Source of the DNA: Rotaria macrura
Taxonomy: Eukaryota; Rotifera; Eurotatoria; Philodinida; Philodinidae
Reading direction: 5' to 3'
Length of the DNA: 64,000 nucleotides
Assembly (NCBI GenBank): GCA_900239685.1
Contig: OENT01000227.1
Coordinates: 1-64,000 of the forward strand
The translations under genes and the position numbers were made by a program. Of this stretch, positions 10,901 through 24,176 are shown one piece after another (the first letter of the stretch is position 1; each line of letters starts with the position of its first letter). Under the pieces are notes generated by a model. The model saw only the letters and a program-made list of their open reading frames with translations, did not search any database and was not told the origin of the DNA.

Positions 10901-13900
10901 GGTTATTAGAAATTCTTTAATTACAATCGTTCAGCATTTCTCGAAACTATTGTTCTTTCATAGAATCTTGCGAATTGATGTAACTTACTCGTTGAATAAC
11001 GTTTTTGATGCTTTGTAATTTAATAACATTAGCTCGCGCTTTTGTAGGAGATTGGGTGTCGATACCTTCATGTAAGTAATTTATTGAAAACATAATATTC
11101 AATGAATTCGTTTTCGTTTTATCTTACGTGGTAACTCGAATAGATCAGGATGTTCTTTGAGTAAACGATCTCGAGCAATATCAGCCAATGGGCCAAACAG
11201 AACAACGGGACGTACAATGGTTACTATTATAAAGTAATTTCGATAAGAATACACAAAGAAAAACACTTACCAGCTTTAAGTACAACACGTTCATAGGCAG
11301 GAAATTTTGAATTGGTCAATGCTAAAAGAAAACAAGAATGCATCGCATCATATGACACAAAACAAAAAAACAAAGAAATTTTCTCTTTTTTTTTATATTT
11401 TAATTTTTTTAAATTATATCAAGCGTGATCATCAAGCATATTGAAAAATGCTAATGTCTCCATAGTATTTCCCTCTACCAAAGCATCTGCTGTTAGCCAA
11501 AAATAATTATATAATTATGTGAGTGATTATCGTACAAACCAAGGCACAAGACAATGACTTACGCTTCCAACAAGTTACTTTAGCTATAAATGTATACGAT
11601 GAATAGAACTTATATGTTTATGTTGCGATAGTAAAAGACCAGCAGAAGAAAAAAACACGTACCAAAAAATGAATCTTCTTTTAAATGATGTATGGATGAA
11701 ACTGAACGGGATCGTTTATCGCCAAATTTCGATCGTAATTTACGTTTAAATGATGGCTGTTTAGATTTAATTAATTGATCAAGACTTGGTGCAACACTAG
11801 CTAATTGTTCGGCTCTACAATAAACAGAATACGGTCATGTTTTCATAGAGAATGATATTATCGTTTCAACGATCTACCGTAATTTATTTGGTACAGCACC
11901 AGTTATTTTAGTTTGCGACGGAGACGCATTTAATTTCGTTGCCACCCAATAGCCAACTTGACCATTATAAAGTGTATCAGTAACGTGAAAAATATCGTTC
12001 ACACGAATGGCTAATTCTTCGTCATTGGTTGCATTATACGTAAAATGAGCACTGCAATAGTTAAATTCGAAATACACGGATTAAGAGGAAATGTTATGTT
12101 TTTCTTTTGACTATTTCTCTTTACCGAATATAAAATGAATCGCCACCAACATCCGCTAATAATTGTTCATATTCTATGAGACAAAAACAAAGCATTAATG
12201 TTAATCAACATAAAAACAACATCGAACACAAACCATGACGTAGATTAGCAACAATCATATTCACTTGTAATGTTTTCATATTCATCAAGCATAGAACAGC
12301 TTCTTCACGGGTTAACGTTGTAAAATCGATATTATTCACCTAAGATATAAATGACAATCAATCTTTGACGATAAGTATAAGAATATAGTTGAGCATAAAT
12401 CAGTTTTTTTTTAATATGTATTTGAATAGAACGATGCAATCGTATATTACATAATACGAACAAATTATTTATATTTTTGATCTTGAGTATTGACTGGCAC
12501 GGTGAACACTATCATTTAGAATTCATGCTCGTCAATGTATTTATTGGCTTCACTTATATTTATTCATTGAAACTCTCGAGAAATCTGACTTCTTCACATC
12601 ATCGTTCTGAGTAACAAGTGAACCTCTGAACTTTGGAAAAAATTCATGTTTACACTGATTGATTCTGCCTGCGGAAAGGATGGAACTTTTTCTATGAATA
12701 TATTCGTGACGCTTATCCAGCCAATCATTGTTCCTTTCTTCTTTCAATCTCGCTAACGTCGAAATACTTCTTTTGTTTTATCCTAGAACGAAAACTTACA
12801 CTGAATATTTTATCGGCAACAAGTAATCCTGCTTTATGTGCCACACTGCTTGGTTGCACTTCACAAATAAATAAACCATGTTTATCACCACCTGCCAATC
12901 GAATGCCCATACTTGTTGTATCCGTATAAAACGATACATATCTTGTGCCAGTACTACTAGGAAATGGAACGAAACGATATTGAATGAATGTATTTTTGTT
13001 TGAGTTAGTTGGGATTTACCTTGATCGCATAAACTCATGACGATTCATCGTTGGTCGCTCGAATACATGTTGATTGTAATCAGCTTGTAATTCTTTACGT
13101 GAGGATGATGGTCGATCGTGAACAACGATCGGTATTGAGGTAGCTTCTTGATGATTATGAATGCCGTTTTCTAAGGCTAGAAGACATTCGCTATTGAAAA
13201 TCAGAAGACAATTTTCAATCTTACGATTAGATATTGATTTATCAGAATTCGATTTATTCGGTATAACTAAAAGAACGAGTCGTTCTTTGCTTTTATCGAT
13301 TAATTTCTGTGCTTCGTGCAGTGTTAAACGATCAACAAGTGTTTCATTAATCTTAAGAAAATAATCAATGGATGTGTTTCTTTTTCATTATCAATATACA
13401 AATATTTACCTTAATAACTTCATCACCTTCGTGAATATTCATAAATTTATCATTATTTTTCTGATGAATTTTCTTAATGAAATACCGACAACCAAGAACA
13501 ATGCCAAACTTTTCATCTTTACGTGTTTTATTCAATGTACATTTAACAGGTGGTTGACTATCCGAGACAATAACAGGGTGTTTTCGTCGTCGAACGATCT
13601 AACGAAAGATAGATGTGCTACATTTTCATGAATGAACTCTTACTAGATTAACAAAATCAGTCGATTCACGTATCAGTTTTAATGCTGAATGTTCCATGTT
13701 ACGTATAACTGGATGACCATTAACACTTAGAATGTGATCGTTTGGTCTGATTGAAAAAAGTTCATTTATATTTATATATGTTTTCCTTTTTTTATTATTA
13801 AAAACAAATGAATACTTACAAAAGTTTTCCATCGGCAGGTCCATTTTTAATAACTTCGCAAACAACTAATGATTGATTATCCAACTGATTTTCATCGTGA

Positions 13901-14458
13901 TACGAAATGTTAGTTCTTTTAGAATCAATCAATTTATTTTCATTACTTCCACCACTAATCGCTATACCAAAACCGTGTAATGGGGACTAAATAAAACAAA
14001 AAAGAAAAACAGAAAAGAAACGATTTCTTTCTTTTTCTTTTTGCTTGCTATCATAAATCAATATCTTGAACGAAAGAAAGCCGCCTTCAGGGTGTTAGTG
14101 ATTCAATTGTCACCTGTTACTTGATTACGTGAACATTTTACTATAGAAGACCCACACAACATTGTAAAGAGAAAAAAATCAATTTTAACACGATAACGTT
14201 AAAGGGATTATGATAGCGAATCGATCAATTGAATAGAGAGCAATGACGAACTTACTCGTGTCAATGTAACTTGAATACAGTCTGATGCTTCATCGTCGTT
14301 TAAACTAGTTCGAATATTATTATTATTGTTGTTGTTATTGTTATTGCGATTGTTATTGTCGATCTATGAATACAAATATAAATAGAAGGAAAATGTGTTA
14401 AAAAAAAACGAAAAGCCTGGACACACAACGAGGACAAGTAAACAGCACGTACATTCAT
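7934..14458 (-). CDS. TJP1: ZO-1 tight-junction scaffold (MAGUK)
   Basis: Cytoplasmic scaffold that in animals links junctional membrane proteins to actin. Coding exons in gene order: 14453-14458, 14256-14363, 13820-13986, 13644-13746, 13410-13598, 13020-13351, 12800-12956, 12234-12339, 12125-12173, 11878-12051, 11663-11814, 11271-11321, 11128-11223, 10989-11065, 10259-10756, 10130-10205, 9822-10069, 9496-9761, 9230-9451, 8641-9171, 8394-8485, 8088-8336, 7934-8031. All join in frame to give about 1348 aa. Order: Asn repeat, PDZ1 (30-130, GFGIAISGG), PDZ2 (145-220), PDZ3 (300-390, IRLAGG), SH3 (395-463, [11 protein letters not shown]), guanylate-kinase-like domain (510-690, [19 protein letters not shown]), a long polar linker with an acidic run, then ZU5 (1205-1316, [29 protein letters not shown]). 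It ends in VDHF like vertebrate ZO-1. The 6-bp first exon and the 9496 donor (9508 also fits) are least certain. Introns 11322-11662 and 12340-12799 hold nothing recognised. Confidence 0.95.
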
Positions 14459-15006
14459 ATGTAGACAAAAAGCCCAATGACTAGTCCATTTTGCACGTTC
14501 GAGAAGAATACATGATCAAATATCGATTACATTTAGGAGCTAAGAAAATAGAATATTGATCTTCTTCATCCTCCTGACATACAATTCAAATATTCGCGTT
14601 TCTATCTTGTCACTGTAATACTCAACTTTTTCTTCTGTTAAACAATACAAATTCAATAAGATTATCAATTTATTTAGATAAAAGACATGAGGAAAAAAAA
14701 CCAAGAAATAACTATAGTTCATCGTTTTTTTTTGACTCATAAATTTCTCGTTGAAGTGAATTAAAAAATGAATACATACCAAAGACATTGGCGAAATAAA
14801 CGTTTAATGAAGTGTATCGTTCAATGATAGATTGACCAACGTTTACCAATACTTTTGAACAGTTATTCTATCGGTTGTCAAGGTCTTTATGTGTGAGAAT
14901 AAATAAGAGACGAGAAGACCCTAAACAAAAGGATCAAATTCGCCTTATGTCCTATTCACTTCGTGTTGGAGTTGACGATCGGACAATCGCCGTAGAGAGA
15001 GAGAGA

Positions 15007-15021
15007 GGGGGGGGGGGGGGG
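15007..15021. repeat. 15-G homopolymer in GA tract
   Basis: An uninterrupted run of 15 G follows a short GA microsatellite and returns to GA. Several similar G or C runs of at least 11 occur in the window. Confidence 0.8.
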
Positions 15022-16025
15022 AGAGGAGAGAAAGGTATGTTCAATGTTGATAATCGGCTGAACAGGAAGAGGAAAAGTTCACCTCTTTCTCCAATCGTCG
15101 TGTCCGAGAAGCGAAATACAATCATTCTTCTTTTCCCTATTCATACATTCGTGTCTGTCGTGCAACGGTCAACTTATTTTCTTTTATATTTCATTTTAGA
15201 TGACCGATAGCACGTGATTTGATAATGATGATGTTGATTTCAATAGAAGACAATGAAATATAAATTCACTCACCTTGCTGGTGTTTTTTTTCCTTCGTCG
15301 TTTTTACTAAAACTCACAGCAATAGTATCGAATTATAAGACTGACATAGTCATGTACATTGTAATTATTTCAATAGTAGGAAAAAAACACCACTCGGTTC
15401 ACTTTGTACTGCGAGAATAACATGCATAAAAATTTCTTTTTCGTGTTCTGTCCGATGAGAGCGAAGTAGTAGTAGCAGCCACAGTGGCATTAGAAACACT
15501 AACAAGATGAAAGAGAAGAGAAAAAAAAGATTTTTACGTTGCTTTGTACACCAGTAACAACACATGCCACGCGAAAGAGAATGTAAGAAACAGGTGCTCG
15601 ATTTTTTTCTATTGCTTATTTGACAACTGATGGTTATAGAAAACTTTGAACGAAGAATTCGGTAATTAGAGGCAGTAATCGAGAGAAGAAAGAAAAACGC
15701 CTTTTCTCTTCACGCCCTTCAAACAAATGAAACGAAAAAAAGTTGGCGGAAGTTTGTTGTTTTTCTTATAATTAAATTATATCGAATGGACTCATGCGAT
15801 TCATATTTAATTAGTAACAGACGAAAACCGCATTGTACTCGGGTGTGTATTTTGAGAATCAACGATTTCAACAATAAAATTCTCAAGAAAACGGAATTCT
15901 TTTACTTCGACGAATTCAACATTGACTAGGTAAATACGGGCTAGAGTAAATTCGATAATAGCAACTATTGATCAAAACAACGTTTTGCTTTTAGACATGT
16001 TCGAAAATCAATGCGTGATATGAAA

Positions 16026-16048
16026 AAGAGAGAGAGAGAGAGAGAGAG
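16026..16048. repeat. GA microsatellite
   Basis: Simple GA dinucleotide repeat of about eleven units in the gene-poor spacer. Confidence 0.9.
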
Positions 16049-19000
16049 GGAGAAAAAAAGTTCTGACATTTACAAAAACGCAAAATTATATACATGTATG
16101 TGAATAGTTTTTTTCTTTCGACCATTAAATTAACTTTATCCTAATGAGCATCACATGAATTGATCATTAGTTTTAGATCGATCAAAACAATAATTTTAAT
16201 AATGAATCATATTCTATGATCGTCAGTTGATTTGAAACGTGAATATCTATGAGATGAGAAAAAGAAATTCAATGGATTAGATCGAAATTTCATTTGTAAA
16301 ATCTCTCATTCTCTCACATCCGTATTTGCAATGCGACTATTAGCAGAGTTTTTTCTTTGTTTCGTAGTCAGATATAGATTGATTCAATAAACAATTTGTT
16401 GACGAGCAGTTCGCTATTTATGATAATACGATGTTGTTTATTGTGTATATTAGTTTAGCAACATCGTGTAAAGATTGTCGACCACTTACCAATTGTTAAT
16501 CAATGAAACCTTATCTTATCACGTATTTACTTGCACCGCTTTTATTGTCTCATACAAAAGGATACAGACACAAACACACGCACTGCATATATATATATGA
16601 ACATTTATATGCAAGCATCCGAATTGAGATTATATTTAGTCGCGTCATAGTCTAAAACAATCTTGAACTAGAACTTGAACGATTGATCTAGGCTATAATT
16701 GGCATGAGACTAACGGTTGGCATTGTATTCGGACTCGTAATGAGAGAAGCAGAGAAAATAATAGTATCTCAATTAATACAATCATTCATCGATGAATTGA
16801 ATAAAGATTCAAGTGTCCATGAATTGTTTTCCATTGAAGTTGCTCTCGTATATGTAAGAACATACATTAATTCACAGATTCAAACGTAATTGATTCATTG
16901 ATAGGCTATTGCTGCGTCTCAATCCATCAGTAAGAAATCGTATACAAAATTCAAATATATATACATACAGACTAATTTAAGTTTCAATGTAACCTTTTCT
17001 TTCAGTTCAAGTCGAACATGGGCACAGTCTCAATTCGGATGTTAATATTTACATGAATTGGACGATGCAGAAAGGAAAGTAACATGTGTCTAGTCAAATA
17101 AGAGAAGAATTCATCGAAAAATTGAAAAGATGAGAGACAACGAAAGTGAATTAATCTGAGCGACATACAAGAAAACAGAACATGTGTAAATCTATTCTCG
17201 CGTGATAATACAGTTACTAATAATAATGTGCATATGGAATATACATGCATGCACCAACAATTATCCATAGGAAGAAATGATATCCATCGATCATTCGACG
17301 TAGATATCAATCATTAAATCGTTTTCGATTTCTACGTAAAGAATAAATGACTGCGGTCTTTCAAAAATTGATTCAATTATTATGATGAAACAAGTGTTCA
17401 TGAAGTTCTAAGATAGCTGCAACATTTTTTGTTTCACAGACGACATTCGCCTATGTGATATTCGTTGTATAGACACATTGAATTCGATAAAAGATAAGAA
17501 ATCTGCTGATTGTTATCAAATTAGCTGATAGTGTGATTAATCAATCTGTGAAAATCAAATGTTGTATTGTGACGAGCTTCGAACAACAACGAGTATTAAT
17601 CTACGTAGAAGTTCGGATGATTTTGCAACTAGAAATGTGTGACGCAACAAACATATGTATCGATTATTGTCGATTGATCTAAATCAAACTAACGAACAAA
17701 CAATGTACGGCATGTTAAGTTTAAAATACTTATTGACGATTAAAATGTTTCGTTGATTCGAATTCAAAAGAATTGTGCTTATTGGTTTATAAATGATGTG
17801 TATCTTCAAAACTGACTTTTAACGATGCAAATAATTAGAAAAGCAGATCGATTTACATTTTTTTTTCCTATCAATCTAATGCAATGTCAAACGTTGATCT
17901 ATGAACGTGGTTAGAGAAGACAAAAGAAAAAGATGATTGAGCAGATTATCGAACGAAATTAATATCATTTCAACGGATGTCACGAAATTCGTTTTTGACA
18001 TATAATATCACCTTCATCTTCATCTTCATCAACTCTATGAAATTTAAATTGATCATATTGATAAAGAACGACTATATGAATAGATCAATATAAAAGCAAT
18101 ATTGTTATAACCCGAAGGTATTCCTCGACTTGTCTTTGTACGATGTACTTCTGTGCCGACACAATACTAATACTTGAAAGCAATAAAACGAACGTTATGT
18201 TCTCTTATATCTATTGTATGAGGAACAACAGTAATCCTATGATACAATGGAAAAAGAAACGAACGAAAGCAGGAAGAACTGTTTGAAGTTTACTCAAAAA
18301 ATATCCTCCGACGAATGTGAACCAGACAAACAACGTCAGTACATTTATCGATAGATAATAATGAGAAACATATCAAACCCTAAGGATATGAATTCATACT
18401 CATTAATCTTCACATATAGACATCAGACAGTTTATCTTAAGTATAATACAAACTACCTTGAATATAGTTTGAGTGATATCGACGTTGGACTCGTGCATAA
18501 TTGTGCATTTATTCGTCCTTGTCATGTACAGATATGTGAAATCAAAGTAATCGAGACATTTATGATAAGTTGCTTCACATATGGATATTTTTATTCTCAA
18601 ACAAATTTCTGCAAACTACTAATTTCCTACAATCGTCGTTCTTTTAAAATTCATGCGAAACGATTATCTGTTAAATACGTACATTGAATTGATCACTAGT
18701 CTTTCTTCTATCTACGTGTATCGGTTTAGTTTTGCAAAAAACGAAACATTCTTTCGTACTTTTCCTTCTGTGAAGATACAAATTTTGTCTGACAAAACTA
18801 TGATTTTCAATGTCTCTAATAACGATCTATTGATATTCAAAAACTGTCCGAGAACTTCTTTGATGAAACAAATGAACTAAATTGATGTATCGATTTTTCA
18901 AATACGAATTCTCACGAAAGGAAAAATACGCCAGTCGTCATTGTCAAAAGACAATCGACTGATCAGATTTCATTAAAATTTGATCGATTGACCATAAGAA

Positions 19001-20993
19001 AAAGATGTTATCTTTTTTCCTTCGTCGTAAAATATGTTGCAAATCTCAAATAATTGAAATGAAAATAATATTTTCGAAAATTTTTTCCTACCTTTCTAAA
19101 GTCTCGTTATATTATTTGAATAGTTCAACTCGAACAAGAATGCTACATAACACATAACTGATCAACATTTATTATTAACTAATAATTTTATCGAAATACT
19201 TGTTCACGTTAAAATCATTCGGATAAATGCAACAAACTTGATTCAACATAGAAAAAACAAAATGAATCATTCATAATCTCAGAAGAAATTGAATGACGTG
19301 ATTTGCTACATATTTATTAATGATCAAATTAAATAGGTATCGATTACTAGTTAAAATTACTATCAATCTGTTAGTAAAGAGTCTTTTTGTTTTATTTGAT
19401 TTTTTAGATTGTCAACTAGAATTGTTCCAAGTCATGTATTCTACAAAGTATAATCGGTTAAATTAGTTTCTAGACGATCAAAAAAGAAGATTTCGATCGA
19501 AATTGTTTCTCTGAAAATCGGAATGGAAACCAAACATTCATAGTGATTAATGAGTAATTGATATTTGACGTTGTTCTATCTAATGGATTTAGAAAAATAA
19601 ATTACATTAAATGATTCGAGTTATTCTTTTCTACTGAACGATAAATTTCATTAGGACAAAAAAAGAAACTGTGCTGTTCTTCTTTTTCTTTAAATGACAT
19701 CTAAATCCAATTATTTCCATCTGGAACAAAGATGTTTCATACATAAATGGAAGCCTCGTGAAACATCAAAGGTCTCCTTTTTTTCGTAACATAAACGAAA
19801 GGCTTCATTCGTTCGACCGAACGGAATAAATGTTGTCGTCTTGGTTATTAACTGAACCTTGAATTAAATATTATTTTCAATCAATGAATTAAAACGTACG
19901 ACAAACAATATGTAGAATAAGGAAACGTGTTCTGTCGATGGAAATTATTGAGAGAACTTATTCTCGTCTATGCGTTGCTGAAGGGGAAATAAATTTGCTT
20001 AAAAATATCAATCTTTTACTAAATGTATTGAAATAACGTTGCCTCTACCGACTTATGTAAGTGAACAATATCTACATACCTTAGTTGCATGGGTAGATGT
20101 ACTTGACAATTAACGGCAATATGAATGATTTTTGGATTTGTAACTACGTTGAATTGTTTGATTGTCACCGTTGTTGATCGAAGAGCTAAAAGTGTAATTT
20201 AAAGAGACGTAGTCTAGTGTTGGTTAAATATCCGTCTATTCTATAGTAAATCATTTATTGGAGAATCGTAGTTACATTTCACAGAGGTAGAACATATGCG
20301 TAGAAAGAATCATCAATCAACGCGGTTAAAGATAAGAATTAATCTATTCATTTTTCTTGTCGTTTTTGTATTGCATCATATTTTCCCAACGGATAAAAGT
20401 GCTAGAATGAGTTAAGATGATACTGTTTAGATTTCAAATTAAATCATTCATATTAGAGCAACATTTAAGTGGCACATAAAATTAAAATACGAGGTAAACG
20501 AAAATCAGAATGCTTCGTCTGTTAAGTTGTTTATTTCAATTGTGTAAATAAACAATATACAAATACACGTTTCGAATTGTAGTTCATTGTTATTCAAATC
20601 TTTTCTATTTCAATATGAAAACAGTTTGAAATTTGTACGTTTATTATGCATGATCTAGACGAAAAGTAATCTAACATGGGTACACGAAGATTAACACAAT
20701 CGTTACTTCCATACAAAAATTAAGTTGATGTGAATTAAATAGGATCAGCCCAAAAAATACCGAATTTTTCTTATTTTACCTATTGCCAACTGTGATTTCC
20801 TTCGTAGAACATGGCAACTCCTGTCCATGATCTACGTATGACAATACAATTTACACATAAGCGGTGAAATTGTATCAATCTAAGGTAGACTCGAATATAC
20901 CTAAATTCAATGGAAGAGTTCATAGTAGAGAAAATAACAATACGTCATCAAGCGGAAGAATTTCAAAACAAAGTTTTGTGTACCCTATATGAT

Positions 20994-21182
20994 TATACAC
21001 CAAGGGGGAAAAGGCGATACTCCATCTACTCCAAAAACATTTTTGGAGTACCACGGAGTACGACTGGAGTAGACTGGAGTATCACTGGAGCAGATTGGAG
21101 TACGACTGGAGTACAGCTGGAGTAGAATGGAGTACCGGTGGAGTATGGAGTACTGGAGTACCGCCTTTTCCCCCTTGTTATA
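20994..21182. mobile_element. foldback/MITE-like element with GGAGTA array
   Basis: Terminal inverted repeats of about 35 nt flank the unit. The left end has AAGGGGGAAAAGGCG followed by ATACTCC, and the right end carries the reverse complement with few differences. Inside are about ten degenerate copies of TGGAGTA spaced 9-13 nt, mostly in one orientation, plus an internal inverted TACTCC/GGAGTA pair near 21025-21052. There is no coding capacity. The ends are bordered by TA-rich sequence, but a target-site duplication is not certain. A non-autonomous DNA element or foldback repeat is the most likely reading. Confidence 0.55.
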
Positions 21183-23339
21183 CACTCATTACTGCAGCAG
21201 CAGCAGCAGCCTTCAATATACTAGTTTGAGAACAAATAAATTTCATCATCGTTGAGATCTTTAGTTAAAATAATCATTATCTGTTCTTTAAATTATTGAT
21301 TCATCATGGATAACTGCATACACAACAATCAATTATTCTAGTTATTTACTTTCAATAATGATCGTAACGATTATGAATAGTAATACGAATGTGCATAATA
21401 CTAAAAATTGGAGTTTTTTGTCATATAAACGACTAATATCGACATATATCTATCTATTTCAACTTTTGTTCTGGTTCAATTGAATGGCCTTACCTGATAT
21501 TTATTCTAGTTGTTCCGAATGAATATGAAATTATTCATTTTTCGTTGTGAATTCATTTCAATAAAATTTATCATCCACAGTCGATATCGACATAGAGAAA
21601 CTCTCGTTTATTTAATATTTCACTTCCTCTGGATAATACTCTCATCATTAGGGCATGTCGATCAAGTTTATTATGAGTAATTCTTTGCATTCGGCATTTG
21701 ACCGCACATGTTGAACGATAATATCAGTGTCATTTCTAGTAATCAGTCTATCATCGTTCTACGTAACATTGCAAATACATCAATCAATAAACGTCATGTG
21801 CAATCATCGTAGGAATAGCTGAAAATACAATTGCAATCGTACTCAAATCAAAACTCATGATGTGTTAGAACAAAGTTTTATGATTGAGACGCAGCAATTC
21901 AATAGAAGTTGAACATAACATCAAAACATCGATTTTGTATTTCATCTAATTTTCTTTTATTTTTGATAATTTAAGACGAACGGCAGCATGATCTTTCTAT
22001 CGTTCATCGTCAATGTAACCGTCATGCATACACATCACAGAATCGAATTGTTTCAAAATGTGCGTTGATTGAAAATTCCAATCTGTACTTTAATCAGGTT
22101 TAAAAGACAGCAGAAAAAACTTCAATCATACAGAACACTTGACATCTTACACGAACATGCACAACAAGTTGTATGAAGTTGACAGACTAATGCAGTCATT
22201 ATCGTGACTAAGAAAATCTTGTCTAGTTTAAAATGAATTCTATATTTGTCAGTACTTGTTTATCTATTCTTCTTCATTAGACTACATGCTAGAAACTGGA
22301 AAATTTGACCTTTCAACATTCACACATGTCAATAATAATTCATATGAATCATAAACTAAAAAATGTCTCGATTCTCTAGACACTTGACTGATATATAACT
22401 GACTGTATTAAGCGAACAAATAACGAAATTGATGTTCTTTTATTTTCATCAAAGTTTGCTTCTATATGTTTTATGTTCATACTTGTGCATGAAAATATTA
22501 TTCAACAGTAAAAAGAAGAGGAGAAAATAGAAAGCTGTGATTTTCAGTGTTGGAATTATTGAAATAAAGAGTTATCACCACAGTTGAATATGAAAGATTT
22601 CCTTAACAAGTGTTTTCAATAGAATGTTTTGGAAATTTTTGTTCAACGTCGATTGATCTAAAGGAGTTTTTGCATTATCAGATGTTTGCAGTACTAAAGA
22701 TCTAAGATCTGATTAGTAGACAAATGACCAACAGTCAGCCTTTATCTGTTAACAGTCTGTTATCTAACAAGAAAATTCTAATCCATGCGTATCGAGAAAT
22801 CGTATGAAAACGGTCATCTTTGATTTCTTAAGCTTGTTCAACTTTTCAGCATGACTTCTTCGAGAGAAAACATATTAGGAAATTCAGTAATATATGCTTC
22901 GATACGTCTTCACTGTGTATTTAAATCAACAATGAAAATCACAGTAGGTTATAGAACTAACTATTGATCTTCTTTTTTTGAAATGAACAATAGATATTAG
23001 TTATATGGATGTAAAAAAGTTCGTTTCCATCATATATATTGAATCTTCTTCTATGGTACTCATAATTACTCTGAAGAGAATTTTTCATTTTTTAAGTTAT
23101 GATATGCAAGACCAAGTTTCTACTAGGCCTTATCCCGATCCCCATAATTTATTATGCTATCATTAAGGTTCTGTTATTGATAAATATAGTGCAGGTTTGT
23201 TTGCCCTCTGATGACGATGTAAGCGTGACTATGTGTGAGTCTTAATTTCCTTCACACTCACACCCTTTTCTACATAGTTTTGTATGACATCGTGCTGAAC
23301 CAAATTATCAGTAGTTAATTTCAAGTATAGTTATTTGAT

Positions 23340-23395
23340 TTGCGGCTAAGGCTTGAGCTCGAACCTACACTGTTGGTCTTCGGATTGTGTCTCCT
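23340..23395 (-). repeat. tRNA-like remnant, second copy
   Basis: The minus strand carries a B-box-like GGTTCGAGCTC (23355-23365). Its surroundings can be aligned by eye with the 2455-2512 remnant (shared GACA, CCG and GTGT-GGTTCGAG blocks). Both have CACTCACACCC 50-100 bp to the left on the plus strand. A diverged tRNA-derived SINE family is plausible; neither copy folds as a tRNA. Confidence 0.3.
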
Positions 23396-24176
23396 TTTTT
23401 TTATCCATTGCTGGGAAAACATCTAATGTTCATTATCGCACTTTACTTTCATCCGTAAACTACAACGAATAAATTTTACATTACCGAAAAAATAACCATT
23501 ACGTATCATGCGTATTTTTACAGACATGATTTATAATTTACTACAATATATAAACATGAAAATGATCAGTTGATTTTCGATCTGCGGAAACAACGTTTCT
23601 TGAAAGTTAATCTACTTAACGATATAATACATTTCAATTCCGGATTTATTTCGAACAATCTACTTTCAAGTAGGTATCATTCGATAGACTTTCCAAAAAG
23701 ATCCACAAACATCGATCGACCAAAAGGTGGTTAATTTCTATGACATGTTCTTTTACAGACGACTATGAAACGTACCATCGACAAATGGAAAATGAATTGA
23801 AACAAACTTGAAATATAAACACTGCATAGAGACGAACTCCGTAGGGGGATCAATAGAATCATCTGATCCGAAATGAAACTTAACGGTCGAATTCTAATTT
23901 TGGACGATTACTGTACGTTTGCATGGGCTATGGAGAAAGTGAAGAAAAACGAAACAAATTATGTTTGACGGTGATCAATTTCATTGCTTAACACTTCTGC
24001 TACTCCGCCGTCGCACTTTCCGTTCACCTGTTTCTTTCATATTTTAAGCAAAACAAATAGACAAGTAAAAACATAGATTAACTTACATTGTTCTTTTTCA
24101 AAACATTTGTCCATCGCTGTCAGACATCGTTTTCTTCATTGTTGTTTTACTACTATTCTTTTCAAAAAAAGTCCAC

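Larger units (their letters stand above)
14459..24176. other. 9.7-kb gene-poor spacer
   Basis: No gene is supported. Open frames are short, lysine/asparagine/isoleucine-rich and motif-free, as expected by chance in AT-rich DNA. It contains a 15-G run inside a GA tract (15007-15021), a GA microsatellite (16026-16048), a CTTCAT repeat (18010-18030), an imperfect hairpin near 18932-18961, a foldback element (20994-21182) beside a CAG run (21193-21211), and a tRNA-like remnant (23340-23395). Regulatory DNA for the ZO-1 or B-box gene may lie here, but none could be identified. Confidence 0.6.

Noticed and set aside
18361..18687. 108-codon frame on the plus strand
   Set aside because: AT-biased composition, no motif, an overlapping antisense frame of similar quality and no nearby exons.
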